In this document: one piece after another, positions 37,499 to 47,930 of the stretch
How the letters are laid out: the number at the start of each line of letters is the position of its first letter
How positions within the stretch are numbered: position 1 is the first letter of the stretch
DNA from: Rhizophagus irregularis
Lineage: Eukaryota > Glomeromycota > Glomeromycetes > Glomerales > Glomeraceae
Direction of reading: 5' to 3'
NCBI RefSeq assembly: GCF_026210795.1
Contig: NC_089441.1
Span: 4,340,001-4,404,000, forward strand
Length of the DNA: 64,000 bases
Notes under the pieces: generated by a model
The model's input: only the letters and a program-made list of their open reading frames with translations
What the model was told of the DNA's origin: nothing
Databases searched by the model: none
Translations under genes and position numbers: made by a program

Positions 37499-39235
37499 CT
37501 ACACACTTACCCTGTATCCCAAAAACTATAAGAAGCTGAAACCTACAAAATAAAAGAAAAAAATTAAAAAATAATTCATTTTTTTTAAAAAAACAATAAG
37601 TTTTAAAACTATCGAATACTCAAGAACAGAAGCTGAAACCTACAAAATAGAAAAAAATAATTATTTTTAAAAAAATATAAAGTTTCGAAGTGTGTTTGAA
37701 ATGAACTTACCTATCCAAAGTCCAAAAACTGAAGCTGAAACCTACCAAATAAAAGAAAATAATTAATTAAATAAAAAAATTTTTTTAAAAAAAAGACTCA
37801 AAGCTTTTACTTCGAAACTCACCTATCAAAATTCAAGAACTGAAGTTGATATCTACAAAACAAAAAAAAAACCAATATATAATTTTTTTAAAAAAATTAT
37901 TTTAAAAAAAAGAATTTCGAAGTGTTCACTTTGAAACTCACCTATCAGAGCCTATGAACTGATGCTAATACTTACAAATAAACAAAAAAAAAGTTTATTA
38001 AAAAAAATATATATTAAATAAAAGTTTTGAAGCTTTTGCTTTGAAACTTATCCATTCAAAGTCTATAATCTGAAACCTGAGATCTACAAAATAAAAGAAA
38101 AAGAAATTAATTAAAAAAAAACAAATATTTTTAAAAAAAAATCTCAAAGCTTTTAGCTTCAAAACTCACCCATCAAAAGTCCATAAACCAAAACCCAAAA
38201 CCTAAAAATAGAAGAAAGAAATTAAAAAAAGATTATTTTAAAAGTTTTGAAGCGAAAGTGAAACTTCGAAACTTACCTAACAAAACCCAAGAATCGGAAA
38301 ATAAAACCTATAAAATAAAAAAAAACAAATTAATAAAATTAAAAAAAAAAAACTTTAAAAAAAGTTTTTAAGCAAAAGCAAAACTTCAAAACTTACCTAA
38401 CAAAGACCAAGTATCCAGAAGCCGAAACCTACAAAATAAAAAAAAGAAAATTATTAAAAGTTTAAAAATTTTTTTTTAAAAAAAGTTTCAAAGCGTTTCG
38501 CTTCGAAACTTACCTAATAAAGCCCAAGAATCAGAAGCTGAAACTTACAAAATAAAAAAAAAATTATTAAAAGTTTAAAAAAAACTTTTTTAAAAAAAGT
38601 TTTGAAGCATTTTGCTTCAAAACTCACCTGACAAAGCCCAAGAATCGAAAGCCGAAACTTTTAAAATAAAAAAAAGAAAATTATTAAAAGTTTAAAACAA
38701 CTTTTTTTAAAAAAAAGTTTTAAAGCATTTTGCTTTAAAACTTATCTGACAAAGCCCAAGAATTGGAAGCCGAAACTTACAAAATAAGAAAAAAAAATTT
38801 TTTAAGTGACTTTCGAAACTTACCGAATTGAAGCCAATATCAAAATAGAAGAAAAAAAATTAATAAAAAAAAATAATAATTTCGAAACGAAACTTTGAAA
38901 AAAATTAAAATAAAAAAATAAAAATAATTTTTTTATAGTTTCGCAATGAAACTTTAAAAAGAAAAAAATTATTTTTTGAAGTTTTGTTGTGAAACTTAGA
39001 GTTTTAAATAAAAAATAATAATTTAAAAAATTAAAATAAAAATAATTTTTTTATAGTTTTGCAACGAAACTTTGAAGAAAAAAAAATTTTTTTAAAGTTT
39101 CGTTATGAAACTTCAAAAGAGTTTTAAATAAAAAAAAATAATTTAAAAAATAAAATAAAAAATAATTTTTTTATGGTTTCACAACAAAACTTTGAAGAAA
39201 AAAAAAATTCGTTGTGAAAAAATTAATTTAAGTTA
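37499..39235. repeat. Tandem array of ~115-bp hairpin cassettes (array 1)
   Basis: About 13 units spaced 105-125 bases, then a degenerate tail from 38870. Each unit, read on the minus strand, has a T-rich tract ending in TTTGTAG, about 31 bases resembling GTTTCGGCTTCTGATTCTTG, then AG|GTAAGTTTCGAAGC, then a hairpin and an A/T tract. The hairpin arms vary between units in a paired way (for example CAAAGCG/CGCTTCG, TGAAGCA/TGCTTCA, TAAAGCA/TGCTTTA near 38490, 38610 and 38725). The layout resembles repeated mini-exons with splice sites, but their 31-base length does not preserve frame when joined, so coding is not supported. Confidence 0.7.
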
Positions 39236-39869
39236 GATTATCTTATCTGTTATATATGTGATAATTATTCAGAAATAATATTCGTAAAGATATCATATGT
39301 CAAAATTTTGGTCAAAACTTCGCACAGCCGAACTTTGGCCAAAACTTAGCCAAAAGTCACGTGACCGAAATTTTTGATTTCGACTAGTGATGTCAGATTA
39401 GAATAGGCGTAAATTTAAAATTGACTTATGTCAGATTGAAATTTGAATCTGATGTGTGTCAAATCAATTTATCATTTGTGTATTAAATTGAAATGCATAA
39501 AAAAATGTAATCATCATATAATCATTATAAAATAGTCTATTTGGATTAATAATAAATAAGAAAATTGTAGTATTAAGTAATTATTTTTTTCATGTTAAAT
39601 TTAAAATTATAGAGTATTCATTTATTTCTTGTCAAAACTTTGATAATTTGATTAAGCAATACAGTCAACTCCCTCTATAGTCACTCCCGTTATAGTCACA
39701 TTCTACTATATAGTCACACCAGTTGAATGTTCAAAACACTTTATTATTAAAATCTATCCTATATAGTCACAATCTATCTATAGTCACTATCACACCTATC
39801 CTCAAAAATCTTATATTAAAAAGAACCGTTTATAATCACAGTTATATAAAGAATATATTAATAACTTGG

Positions 39870-40610
39870 CATCTAATAATCGTACAAAGATGTATCATAG
39901 CTTGTTAGAATTGTCTCACTGAGACGAATCGAATGGTGGTAGTTTTATCCTTTTCCTTTGCTAGTGTTTACGGCCAGACCACCCACTGCCTCTTATGAGA
40001 CTAATCTCGGGTCTGTGTCCTATCATCTTCAATGGGCAACCATTATACTGAGTACTTAATTCCTCAGGTAACAGCACCACAGTTTTATCCTTTTCCGATC
40101 ACTGGCTGACGAGTTATTCAACAAAATGTTAAACATCGGCATTATAATATTTCTTGATTTACGTTTACTGCGCCATTTAACATTTTGCTAGATTTCTCGG
40201 TACCTAGTGATTGTAAAAAGACGATTTATAGCTCGTTGGAATCGCCTCATCGAGACGAATCGAATGGTGGTAAGTTCACCTCTCTGTGATCAATATTGAC
40301 GGAGTTATTACTTAAAAACCATTTAATATTTTTTAATTTCGGAAATTGATCTAGTGATTAGATTTCGATGTATCTTATACCATTAGATTCGTCTCATCAA
40401 GCCGAATCGAATGGTAGTAAGATCGTCTTTCTAGGATCAATATTGGCAGAGTTATTACACAAAAACCATTAATATTTTTTTAATTTCGGAAATTAATCTA
40501 GTGATTGGATTTCGACGTATTTTATACCATTAGAACCGCCTCATCAAGACGAATCGAATGGCGGTAAGATCATCTCTCTACGATTAATATTGGCGAAGTT
40601 ACGATACAAT
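39870..40610. repeat. 147-bp satellite units with a GAGACG palindrome
   Basis: CTAGTGATT marks unit starts at 40204, 40351 and 40498, exactly 147 bases apart; an older related unit starts near 39870. Each unit contains a near-palindrome of the form ATTCGTCTC-NNN-GAGACGAAT followed by CGAATGGTGGTAAGATC. The same module reappears six times, in alternating orientation, in the palindrome at 48050-49000. No coding frame; function unknown. Confidence 0.7.
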
Positions 40611-40723
40611 AAAGTTTTAAGTATAATTTTGGCTAAAATTATGTTAATTTTTGGCCGGAATTATGATATACAAATATAAGAAATTTTTTATATAGTCACA
40701 TCTCTTTATAATCACCAAATATT

Positions 40724-41358
40724 ACAGCATTCCTTGGAACATATTTTTCTTCACTTACCATATGGTCTATCTTAGATACACCTTTGCACGACTTTCATTT
40801 TGACCTTTATGTCCAAATCTGGTTGTGCCACTCCATTTTCTTTCATCATTGGGAATTAGCTCAAGGCATTACAAAAAAAATGAAATCGTCAGCTCTTGGG
40901 CCTTCTTCTTTTCTTTGTCCTTCCTCTAACATTCCTCTTGACTCTTCGACACCTTCCTTGGCGACAGCTTCCTTGGATTCCTGGGTTTCTTGGGTTTCCT
41001 CTTCTATAATCCGTGGGGGATCTTGGATTTCACATTTGGATTTTTGGCGCCGCTTAACAGTTCAGCCTCTACTTAGGATTTCTTTTTGGTAACGGATTGG
41101 ATCTTAGGACATGCTGGATAGTTGACTCACACTGGCCTTTGGGTAAAGATGGGGTATACGTTTCTGTAATAGTTTAGTTTTTCTTTACTTAATTTTATTT
41201 TGTTTAGATTTCTTTACTTGTATGAATCGTGAAGCTAGTTCTTTTTATTTTTTATGTTTATTCTCTATATTTGATATTTGTAATATTGTTCGATTTGTTT
41301 ATTGTACTTTTCATTTAAAATAATAATAAAAGATATAGTCATAAGACTATTTGCTCAT
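40724..41358 (+). pseudogene. 5'-truncated LINE copy (C-terminal ORF2 and 3' UTR)
   Basis: Plus-strand sequence matching the inverse of the LINE at 53163-53800. It begins just after AATCACCAAATAT (40704-40716), keeps the last ~100 codons of ORF2 (to the TAA at 41090) and the 3' UTR, and ends at another CACCAAATAT junction (to 41371). Such 5' truncation is the normal outcome of target-primed reverse transcription. Confidence 0.75.
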
Positions 41359-41371
41359 AGTCACCAAATAT

Positions 41372-42390
41372 GGGTTGGTCCACCCTATCTCAGTGGTTAG
41401 TCACGAGACCCTCATTGCCCCCTGAGTATAGTGAGGTCGCAGGTTCGATTCCCATGACCACGGAAATAAAAAGAATTTTACTGCGGACGCTACAACCAAT
41501 AGCGTGAAGGTACAGGGATTAGTGTAGTTGGACTGCATCACGGCCGGGTTAAAGCGTGTACGATTAGGCCGCACATTTCAACTAAGGGTTATGGTGTCCT
41601 TCTAACGTTCCCTATGAGGCCATTGGCATGTGCGCAGTCCTGTCTTTGAGGTCACTACTATACCTTGGGGGGACTTCCTGTCTGGGTGGTCACTCTACGA
41701 TACCACTTGGGGTCAGTAATGGCTAGATGGTCGTCCTAGATGGTAAAGTTGAGGGTGCAATGTCTTAGTGGTAGTTTGACCTTCTGTTAGGTCATAGACC
41801 AACCAAGGTGTTCGTGCACAGACAGATAGCTTGGTGATTGGGTTCGATTCCCTTCTCTGATGGGCCCTGGTTGGTGATTTCTGGTGGTTGATACCCACCA
41901 TAAGGGATGATCCTGGGTAACACCTACAAGCTTACTGTTCAGGTGGTCACTACAAAGTATACCACTTGGGGATTACAACTGTACTATCGGTGGTGGATAA
42001 TCGCGGGCTGTAGTGGCCTTTGAGTGAGACCTAGTACCTAATATGGTGGTATGGAAGGGGTCTAGATGTTTGAAAGTTATCTGATGAAAGTCCTCCGTGA
42101 CAGTAGTAGTGGTGAGGGGTTTATAATAGTAGCCATTACAGTATCATGCAACGGATTAAAGGACGAGTAGGGTGGTGTTCTTCCGATCCAAAGGCCTTCG
42201 GGTTCCTGGGGTATGCCTGAATATTGGACGGGCTGGATAAGTTGTCTTGGTTAAAAGGTGGCCTTAATGACATCTGGTGGTTCAATGATGGCGAGGATAT
42301 GAACGACCTACCTCCATAACCTTCAATAGAAAGTGCGGAAAGTAGTGGCCACTAAACGTACAATACACTTGTAAAATAATCACCAAATAT
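41372..42390 (+). mobile_element. tRNA-headed SINE-like retroposon, full copy
   Basis: Begins right after a CACCAAATAT junction. Positions 41386-41400 (TATCTCAGTGGTTAG) and 41442-41452 (GGTTCGATTCC) resemble RNA polymerase III A and B boxes at tRNA-like spacing. A second tRNA-like box pair lies at 41761-41780 (TGTCTTAGTGGTAG) and 41841-41851. It ends TTGTAAAATAATCACCAAATAT, so its last bases equal the target. At ~1 kb it is long for a SINE and could be a larger non-autonomous retroposon. No coding frame of note; short frames on the minus strand overlap the boxes. Confidence 0.6.
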
Positions 42391-43282
42391 CCAATAGCGT
42401 GAAGGTACAGGGATTAGTGTAGTTGGACTGCATCATGGTGAATTAGTGTGTACGGTTAGGCCGCACATTTCAACTAAGGGTCATCGTGTCCTTCTAACGT
42501 TCCCTATGAGGCCATTGGTATGTGCGCAGTCCTGTCCTTGAGGTCACTACTATACCTTGGGGGGACTTTCTGTCCGGGTGGTCACTTCACGATACCGCTT
42601 GGGGTCAGTAATGGCTAGATGGTCGTCCTAGATGGTAAAGCTGAGGGTGCAATGTCTTAGTGGTAGTTTGACTTCTGTTAGGTCTTAGACCAACTACGGT
42701 GTTCGTGCGCAGACAGATAGCTTGGTGATTGGGTTCGATTCCCTTCTCTGATGGGCCCTGGTTGGTGATTTCTGGTGGTTGATACCCACCATAAGGGATG
42801 ATCCTGGGTAACACCTACAAGCTTACTGTTCAGGTGGTCACTACAAAAGTATACCACTTGGGGATTACAACTGTACTATCGGTGATGGGTAATTGCAGGC
42901 TGTAGTGGCCTTTGAGTGAGACCTAGTACCTAATATGGTGGTATAGAAAGGGTCTAGATGTTTAAAAGTTATCTGACGAAAGTCCTCCGTGACGTAGTAG
43001 TGGTGAGGGGTTTATAATAGTAGCCATTACAGTATCATGCAACGGATTAAAGGACGAGTAGGGTGGTGTTCAGCAGATTCGAAGGCCTTCGGGTCCCTGG
43101 GATAAGTCCTTGCGTTCTGGTTGTGGTGTTGAATTGTCCCTGTTAAAAGGTGGCGGGGATGGTTACATCATGGCTTAGTGAGGATGATGCAATGAACGAC
43201 CTACCTCCATAGCCTTCAATAGAGGGTGCGGAAAGTAGTGGCCACTAAACTTACAAAACACTTGTAAAATAATCACCAAATA
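42391..43282 (+). mobile_element. 5'-truncated second copy of the SINE-like retroposon
   Basis: Equivalent to 41496-42390 with modest divergence; starts CCAATAGCGTGAAGG at the junction and ends again in AATCACCAAATAT. It lacks the first tRNA-like box pair but keeps the second (B box GGTTCGATTCC near 42733-42743). Same orientation as its neighbours, so it is stacked head-to-tail. Confidence 0.7.
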
Positions 43283-44458
43283 TGACTTGTCCTTATATTT
43301 TACCTGAATTTAGTCCTTTTAATACTTTTAAAACATTTCTGCTGGACCTTAGAACCGTTTGTCTTGGAAAATTTCTCTCCGCGACTCCTTTCGAAATCTT
43401 TACCGTAACTTTTCTGCTGTGGAATTTACGGCTACATTGTGTACTGCGACCCTCCTTCAAATTCTTGTCTGCGACTTGCACGTGGACTTATACCGATGTC
43501 TCTTACTAGTTTTCTTGGAACATATTTTTCATCATCCACTATTTGTTCTATTTTTGATACACCTTTACATGATTTTCATTTTGATGTCTACGTACAAATC
43601 TGGTTGTGCTGTTCCGTTTTCTTTCATCATTGGAAATCAGTTCAAGGCATTACCAATAAAATGAAATCGTCCGCTATTGGACCTTCTCCTACTTCTCATC
43701 CTTTCTCGCAAATTTCTCCTGCAATTTCAACACCTTCCTTGGCGACAGCTTCCTTGGATTCCTGGGTTTCTTGGGTTTCCTCTTATATAATCCATGGGGG
43801 ATCTTGGATTTCGCATTTGGATTTTTGGCGCCGCTTAACAGTTCAGCTTCTACTTAGGATTTCTTTTTGGTAACGGATTGGATCTTCGGATATGCTGGAT
43901 AGGACCCCGGATATCTAATATAAAGGTCATAATGGACTTTTGGCCAAAAACACCCCTTTTTGCTGAAACTCAAAAAATCGTTTTTTGTAAATATCTCAGC
44001 ATCCAGTAATTCAATTTTAATGAACTTTTTTTTAAATTGTAGAGCTAAATGAGGGCTACAAAATAAAAAAAAAAGTTTATCAAAATTGGACCACTGGATG
44101 CCGAGATATTTACAAAAAACGATTTTTTGAACCCCTGAAAAATGGGCCAATCTACCGAAAGTGTGACTTATGACCTGTTTTGGAGATATCCAGGGTCCTT
44201 GCTGGATAGTTGACTCACACTGGCCTTCGGGTAAAGTTGGGGTATGCGTTTCTGTAATAGTTTAGTTTTTCTTTACTTAATTTTATTTTGTTTAGATTTC
44301 TTTACTTGTATGAATCGTGAAGCTAGTTCTTTTTATTTTTTATGTTTAATTTTCTATATTTTATTTGTAATATTGTTCGATTTGAGTTTTGTACTTTTCG
44401 TTTAAAAATTTATAATAAAAGATAAAGTCATAAGACTGTTTGCTCATAATTACCAAAT
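43283..44458 (+). pseudogene. Second 5'-truncated LINE copy, broken by a foldback MITE
   Basis: Starts at the CACCAAATAT junction with GACTTGTCCTTATATTTTAC, which equals the inverse of the LINE around 54020. ORF2 coding frames are broken (frames at 43282-43509 and 43439-43873 carry different pieces). The 3' UTR is split by a 299-bp MITE and resumes at 44208, ending TTTGCTCATAATTACCAAATAT at the element's GGACTGTCCC end. Confidence 0.75.
43901..44199. mobile_element. Foldback MITE with 8-bp target duplication
   Basis: Nearly the whole 299 bp is an inverted repeat: it begins AGGACCCCGGATATCT and ends in the inverse AGATATCCAGGGTCCT with one mismatch, and both arms contain AAAAAATCGTTTTTTGTAAA. 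TGCTGGAT is duplicated on both sides (43893-43900 and 44200-44207). Superfamily uncertain (8 bp suits hAT or P). Confidence 0.8.
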
Positions 44459-45110
44459 ATGGACTGTCCCAAATGTGTGACTATAAAGAAAGTTGACTGT
44501 ATATTGAAAACTTAGCATCAATTAAGAAAGAAAAAGCTTTAATTAACCAGGAAAAATTACAAAAAATAAAGGAAGTTCTTCTTAACCTACAAATACTACA
44601 TTATACATTTCTAATTTTCGTTACTGGGTTAAAAATAAATTTAAACTACAAAAAATTTCATCAGATTCCTATATTGTACTTCATACTCAAATTCAAAATA
44701 AAAAAAATGATGAAAAAACTAAAGTTGAACTTTCTGTATTAGTTGTAGAAAATATGTATGATGAATTTTGCAAAATACATTCCACAATTACTCAGTATGG
44801 GGGCCAAAAAGAAACTTGGAATCAAATCAGTAGTAAATAGGGATATTGTTAACAAGATCTTGTAAAAAATTTGTGACACAGTGTAATATTTGTATAGCGA
44901 AACTTACACGAATTCGACTATTGGCTGGAATACCAATTATAGAACAAAAATTCATGTCACGTTTGCAGGTAAATTTATTTATTTAGTATTATTTTTTACT
45001 AATTTATAATTATGTATTAAAGTAATTGTTTCTGATTGAAATAGATTGATTTAATTGACATGACTTTTAAGCAAAATAATGAATTTAAATACATTACTCA
45101 TATACGTGAC

Positions 45111-46239
45111 TAAAGATGTTAGCCGTAATTGATTGGCCGATGCCGTAATATTACAGCATACAACATTACAGTTATGACACTTTTCGTAATACTGTAATTA
45201 GGCCGTAATGCTGTAATTAGGCCGTAATGCTGTAATTAGGTCGTAATGCTATAATTAGGTCGCAATGCTATAATTAGGCTGTAATGTCGTAATTTTTAAT
45301 GCTATAAAAATTTAAAATAAAAGAAATGAATTATAAAAGTAAATTACAATAGTTTATATGTCGTGTAATTTTAATTTTTAGGGGGTACATAAGACGTGTC
45401 GCATTTTTTTTGTATTTTGTATACGCGTTCATGTAAAGAAAAAAATTATATAATGAACTAAAATTTCTAGGGTAAAGCTCTGAACGGTTCGGGTTAAACC
45501 GGGGAACCAATCTGAAACCGGCTCAAAATTTGGTTCAGTTCTTACGGATTTCAGCTCTAATCCGAACCGTCTATAATCCAGACCAAACCGACCCATTCGG
45601 AGCTTTACCCTGAGGGTGGGAAATATTAAGTTTTTTTCAAAAAATTTATATTAAATTAGCATAATATCTTTAATAATTAGATGATTTTATGCATAATTTA
45701 CATATAAACTTTTTTACAAAAAAAAAAATTATTATTATTATTATTTTTGATATTATTTACCCCTTAAAATTGAAATTACATGGTCACATATTTCCTAAAA
45801 TCCGAAATCCGAAATCCGAAATATAATTCCGGCCGAAATTAACGTAATTTCACTTAAACATGTAATTTTAGCCGAAAATCATAATTCAGCCAAAACGGGA
45901 ATGCAGATCTTTCCTTTTTTTGGCAATAGCCGTTCCACAAAAATTGATTTTAGTGGGAACGACACTGGAATTTTGTGTAACAACACTTTCCTTTTTAGGA
46001 TATTTGTTAATTTCTGCTAAAATTAAGTGCATAATTCTGGCCGAAATTACATACGTAATTTCGGAATTACGGCATTACGGATTAGTTACGGCATTAAGAC
46101 CTAATTACAGTATTACGACCTAATTATGGCATTACAACCTAATTACAGCATTACAACTTTTGCTTTTTAATGTAGATAGGTTGCAACCTATTACATACGA
46201 CACTGTGTCTTAATATTACAGTTACGGCTAACATCTTTA
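45111..46239. mobile_element. hAT-like non-autonomous element with 8-bp target duplication
   Basis: Ends TAAAGATGTTAGCCGTAA and inverse TTACGGCTAACATCTTTA; TACGTGAC is duplicated at 45103-45110 and 46240-46247. The YARNG-type end and 8-bp duplication fit hAT. Inside, GTAATGCTGTAATTAGGCC-like units repeat about six times at 45185-45290, and related motifs recur inverted near the right end (46060-46150). A 142-bp MITE is nested at 45470-45611. No transposase. Confidence 0.78.
45470..45611. mobile_element. Small MITE with AAAGCTC ends nested in the hAT-like element
   Basis: Bounded by AGGGTAAAGCTC and GAGCTTTACCCT. The interior, rich in GAACCG and CGGTT motifs, matches the two outer parts of the palindromic element at 47931-49132 in inverse orientation, so both are copies of one family. 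Confidence 0.65.
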
Positions 46240-47930
46240 TACGTGACCATTTTACAAAATATTCATGAGCTTGTGCACTTACTTCAAAACGTGCAATAGA
46301 AGTTGCTGCTTTTTTATTTGATATTTTTACTACATTTGGACCACCTTTAATTTTTCAGTCGGATAATAGCAAAGAATTTGTTTCTTCAATAATTATTGAA
46401 TTAGTTAATTTATGGCCTACAATTCAAATTATTAATGGAAGATCAAGACATCCTGCAAGTCAAAGTCTAGTTGAACAAGCAAATAGAATTCTTGAAACTA
46501 AATTAGGAAAATGGATGGAAGATAATAATTGTTAAGATTGGTCATTTGATTTAAAATTTGTAATTTATGCAATGAATAATTCAGTTTGTAGAGCACATAA
46601 TAAAAAACCATATGAGCTTGTATTTGGTGGAACTCCACATAGATATTCTGCCATGCTTGATCAGTTATTCCAAAATAATATTTTTTCTGAAGATGAAATT
46701 CCAAATGAATTTGAAGGAAGTATTCAAGAATCTATAAATAACTTAGATAATTTGATTGACAATACCACTTATGAAATTAATTCAACAAACTTAAATTAAG
46801 AATTAAATTTAGATGAAGATGCAGTTAATAATTTTTTTATGTTTAAATAGTTATTTTGCAGACAAGTTTTTATTATCTTAAAAAATTATATAATAAAAAA
46901 TACTAATATTATTTAATACAATTTCATTTAAAGCATTCTTTACAATTACTGACAAATCAATTAACAGTAGGACATCAAGTATTACAAAACTTTGCTTATC
47001 AAAATTTAAAGACTTATATCATAAAAAAGATTTCTACAATGATTGTAAAATCAAAGCATAAGCTAAAATATGAGATTGGAAAGTATGTAAAGATTCTTAT
47101 TTCAAAAATTGACCGATTTGGTACAGATCAACCTGTACTTCCATGCAAAGTCATAGAGAAGTTAAATTATAATGATATATTCAAATATTATCTTGAATGT
47201 ATTAGTGAAATATTGAATAATTTATATTATGCAGATGAATTAAATTCATTTAAAGTGAAAGAATATCCAGAGTTAGATCATATTCCAACAGATAATATAT
47301 CTGTTAAAGAAGCTGCATGAAATCAGAATTCTAGTACTGATATGCTTACAGAAAGTATGTGCAAATGCAAAATTAATAATATGTACCAGATAAATTTATT
47401 ACATTACTTTAAAATTTACATATAATTACAAAGATTTTTAAAATTGCTAATATTATAAATTTTAAAGTATGTATTTTAATTTGACGCACAAATAATAAAA
47501 TATGCATTTCAATTTAACACACAAATGATAAATTGATTTGACTCACATCAGATTCAAATTTTAATCTGATATAAGTCAATTTTAAATTTACGCCTATTCT
47601 AATTTGACATACAACATATATACTAAACTTATAAAAATAATAAAAAAATTAAAAGACTATTTCTCCAAAAAAAAAAGTTAACCTGTCATTTAAATAATTA
47701 TACTACTATTACATAACTAAAAGTTTTAGGTGACTGTCAAAATTTACCTAAAAATTTATCTAATAGCCTCTCCAATGAAATGCTAAATCATTTCATTTAT
47801 TTCAATTAATTTTACTAAAGTGTTCTATTTTATCGTACTTTTTATCATACTTTTTACTATTCAACTTCATTTTTTATTTATCTTTATTATTAATATTACA
47901 TTTTTTCCCTCTATTTGCAGTTCATTTTTA

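Larger units (their letters stand above)
36327..39389. mobile_element. Candidate CACTA-ended element carrying a cassette array
   Basis: CACTAGTCGAAAT at 36327-36339 is matched exactly in inverse as ATTTCGACTAGTG at 39377-39389. CACTA/EnSpm transposons end in CACTA and make 3-bp duplications; the flanks here are ACG and ATG, which differ by one C-to-T change. The interior holds a TA-flanked MITE and the tandem cassette array; no transposase frame survives. A related left end, CACTGGTCAGAATAGTCC, occurs at ~49201 next to the second cassette array. The assignment rests on 13-bp ends, so it is tentative. Confidence 0.5.
39662..44499 (+). mobile_element. Mariner/pogo-like composite element packed with retroposon copies
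   Basis: Ends CAGTCAACTCCCTCTATAGT (left) and the inverse of CAGTCAACTTTCTTTATAGT (right), flanked by TA at 39660-39661 and 44500-44501. TATAGTCAC motifs repeat just inside the left end, as transposase-binding subterminal repeats often do. The body contains a 147-bp satellite, two 5'-truncated LINE copies, one full and one truncated SINE-like copy and a foldback MITE. No transposase frame is seen, so it is non-autonomous. A second copy of the right end lies at 53124-53162. Confidence 0.7.
44600..46840 (+). pseudogene. Retroviral-type integrase gene fragment (KRBA2/SCAND3-like), interrupted
   Basis: Pieces on the plus strand: a zinc-binding-like segment near 44740-44900 with stops, a catalytic core start at ~45055-45110 continuing at ~46248 (DHFTKYS, then ALTSKRAIEVAAF), a second acidic site (FQSDNSKEF, ~46350-46380), then GRSRHPAS and SLVEQANR (~46437-46485) carrying the third acidic residue, and HNKKPYELVFGG (~46597-46632). 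The hAT-like element at 45111-46239 splits the core. TGA at ~46268 and TAA near 46533 replace likely Trp/Arg codons. A further frame (47039-47320) may be the C-terminal part. Known relatives occur in DNA elements that borrowed an integrase. Confidence 0.7.
39391..47609 (+). mobile_element. Long-TIR element carrying a decayed integrase gene, with nested insertions
   Basis: About 115 bases at 39391-39505 (beginning TGTCAGATTAGAATAGGCGT) reappear in inverse orientation at ~47495-47609, with a few differences, so they look like terminal inverted repeats. Between them lies a retroviral-type integrase gene fragment, as in Ginger/KRBA2-like DNA elements, interrupted by a mariner-like composite (39662-44499) and a hAT-like element (45111-46239). 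Without these two the element would be ~2.2 kb. A clear target duplication is not seen. The class name is inferred from integrase plus TIR. Confidence 0.65.

Noticed and set aside
41386-42743. Possible tRNA genes
   Set aside because: B boxes (GGTTCGATTCC) and A-box-like words are present, but no cloverleaf with a proper acceptor stem closes around them; they are better seen as heads of SINE-like units.
43854-44150. A 98-codon minus-strand frame
   Set aside because: Lies in the foldback MITE inserted in a LINE; the inverted repeat explains it.
45920-46123. A 67-codon plus-strand frame
   Set aside because: Inside the hAT-like element and made partly of its GTAATT minisatellite; no family.
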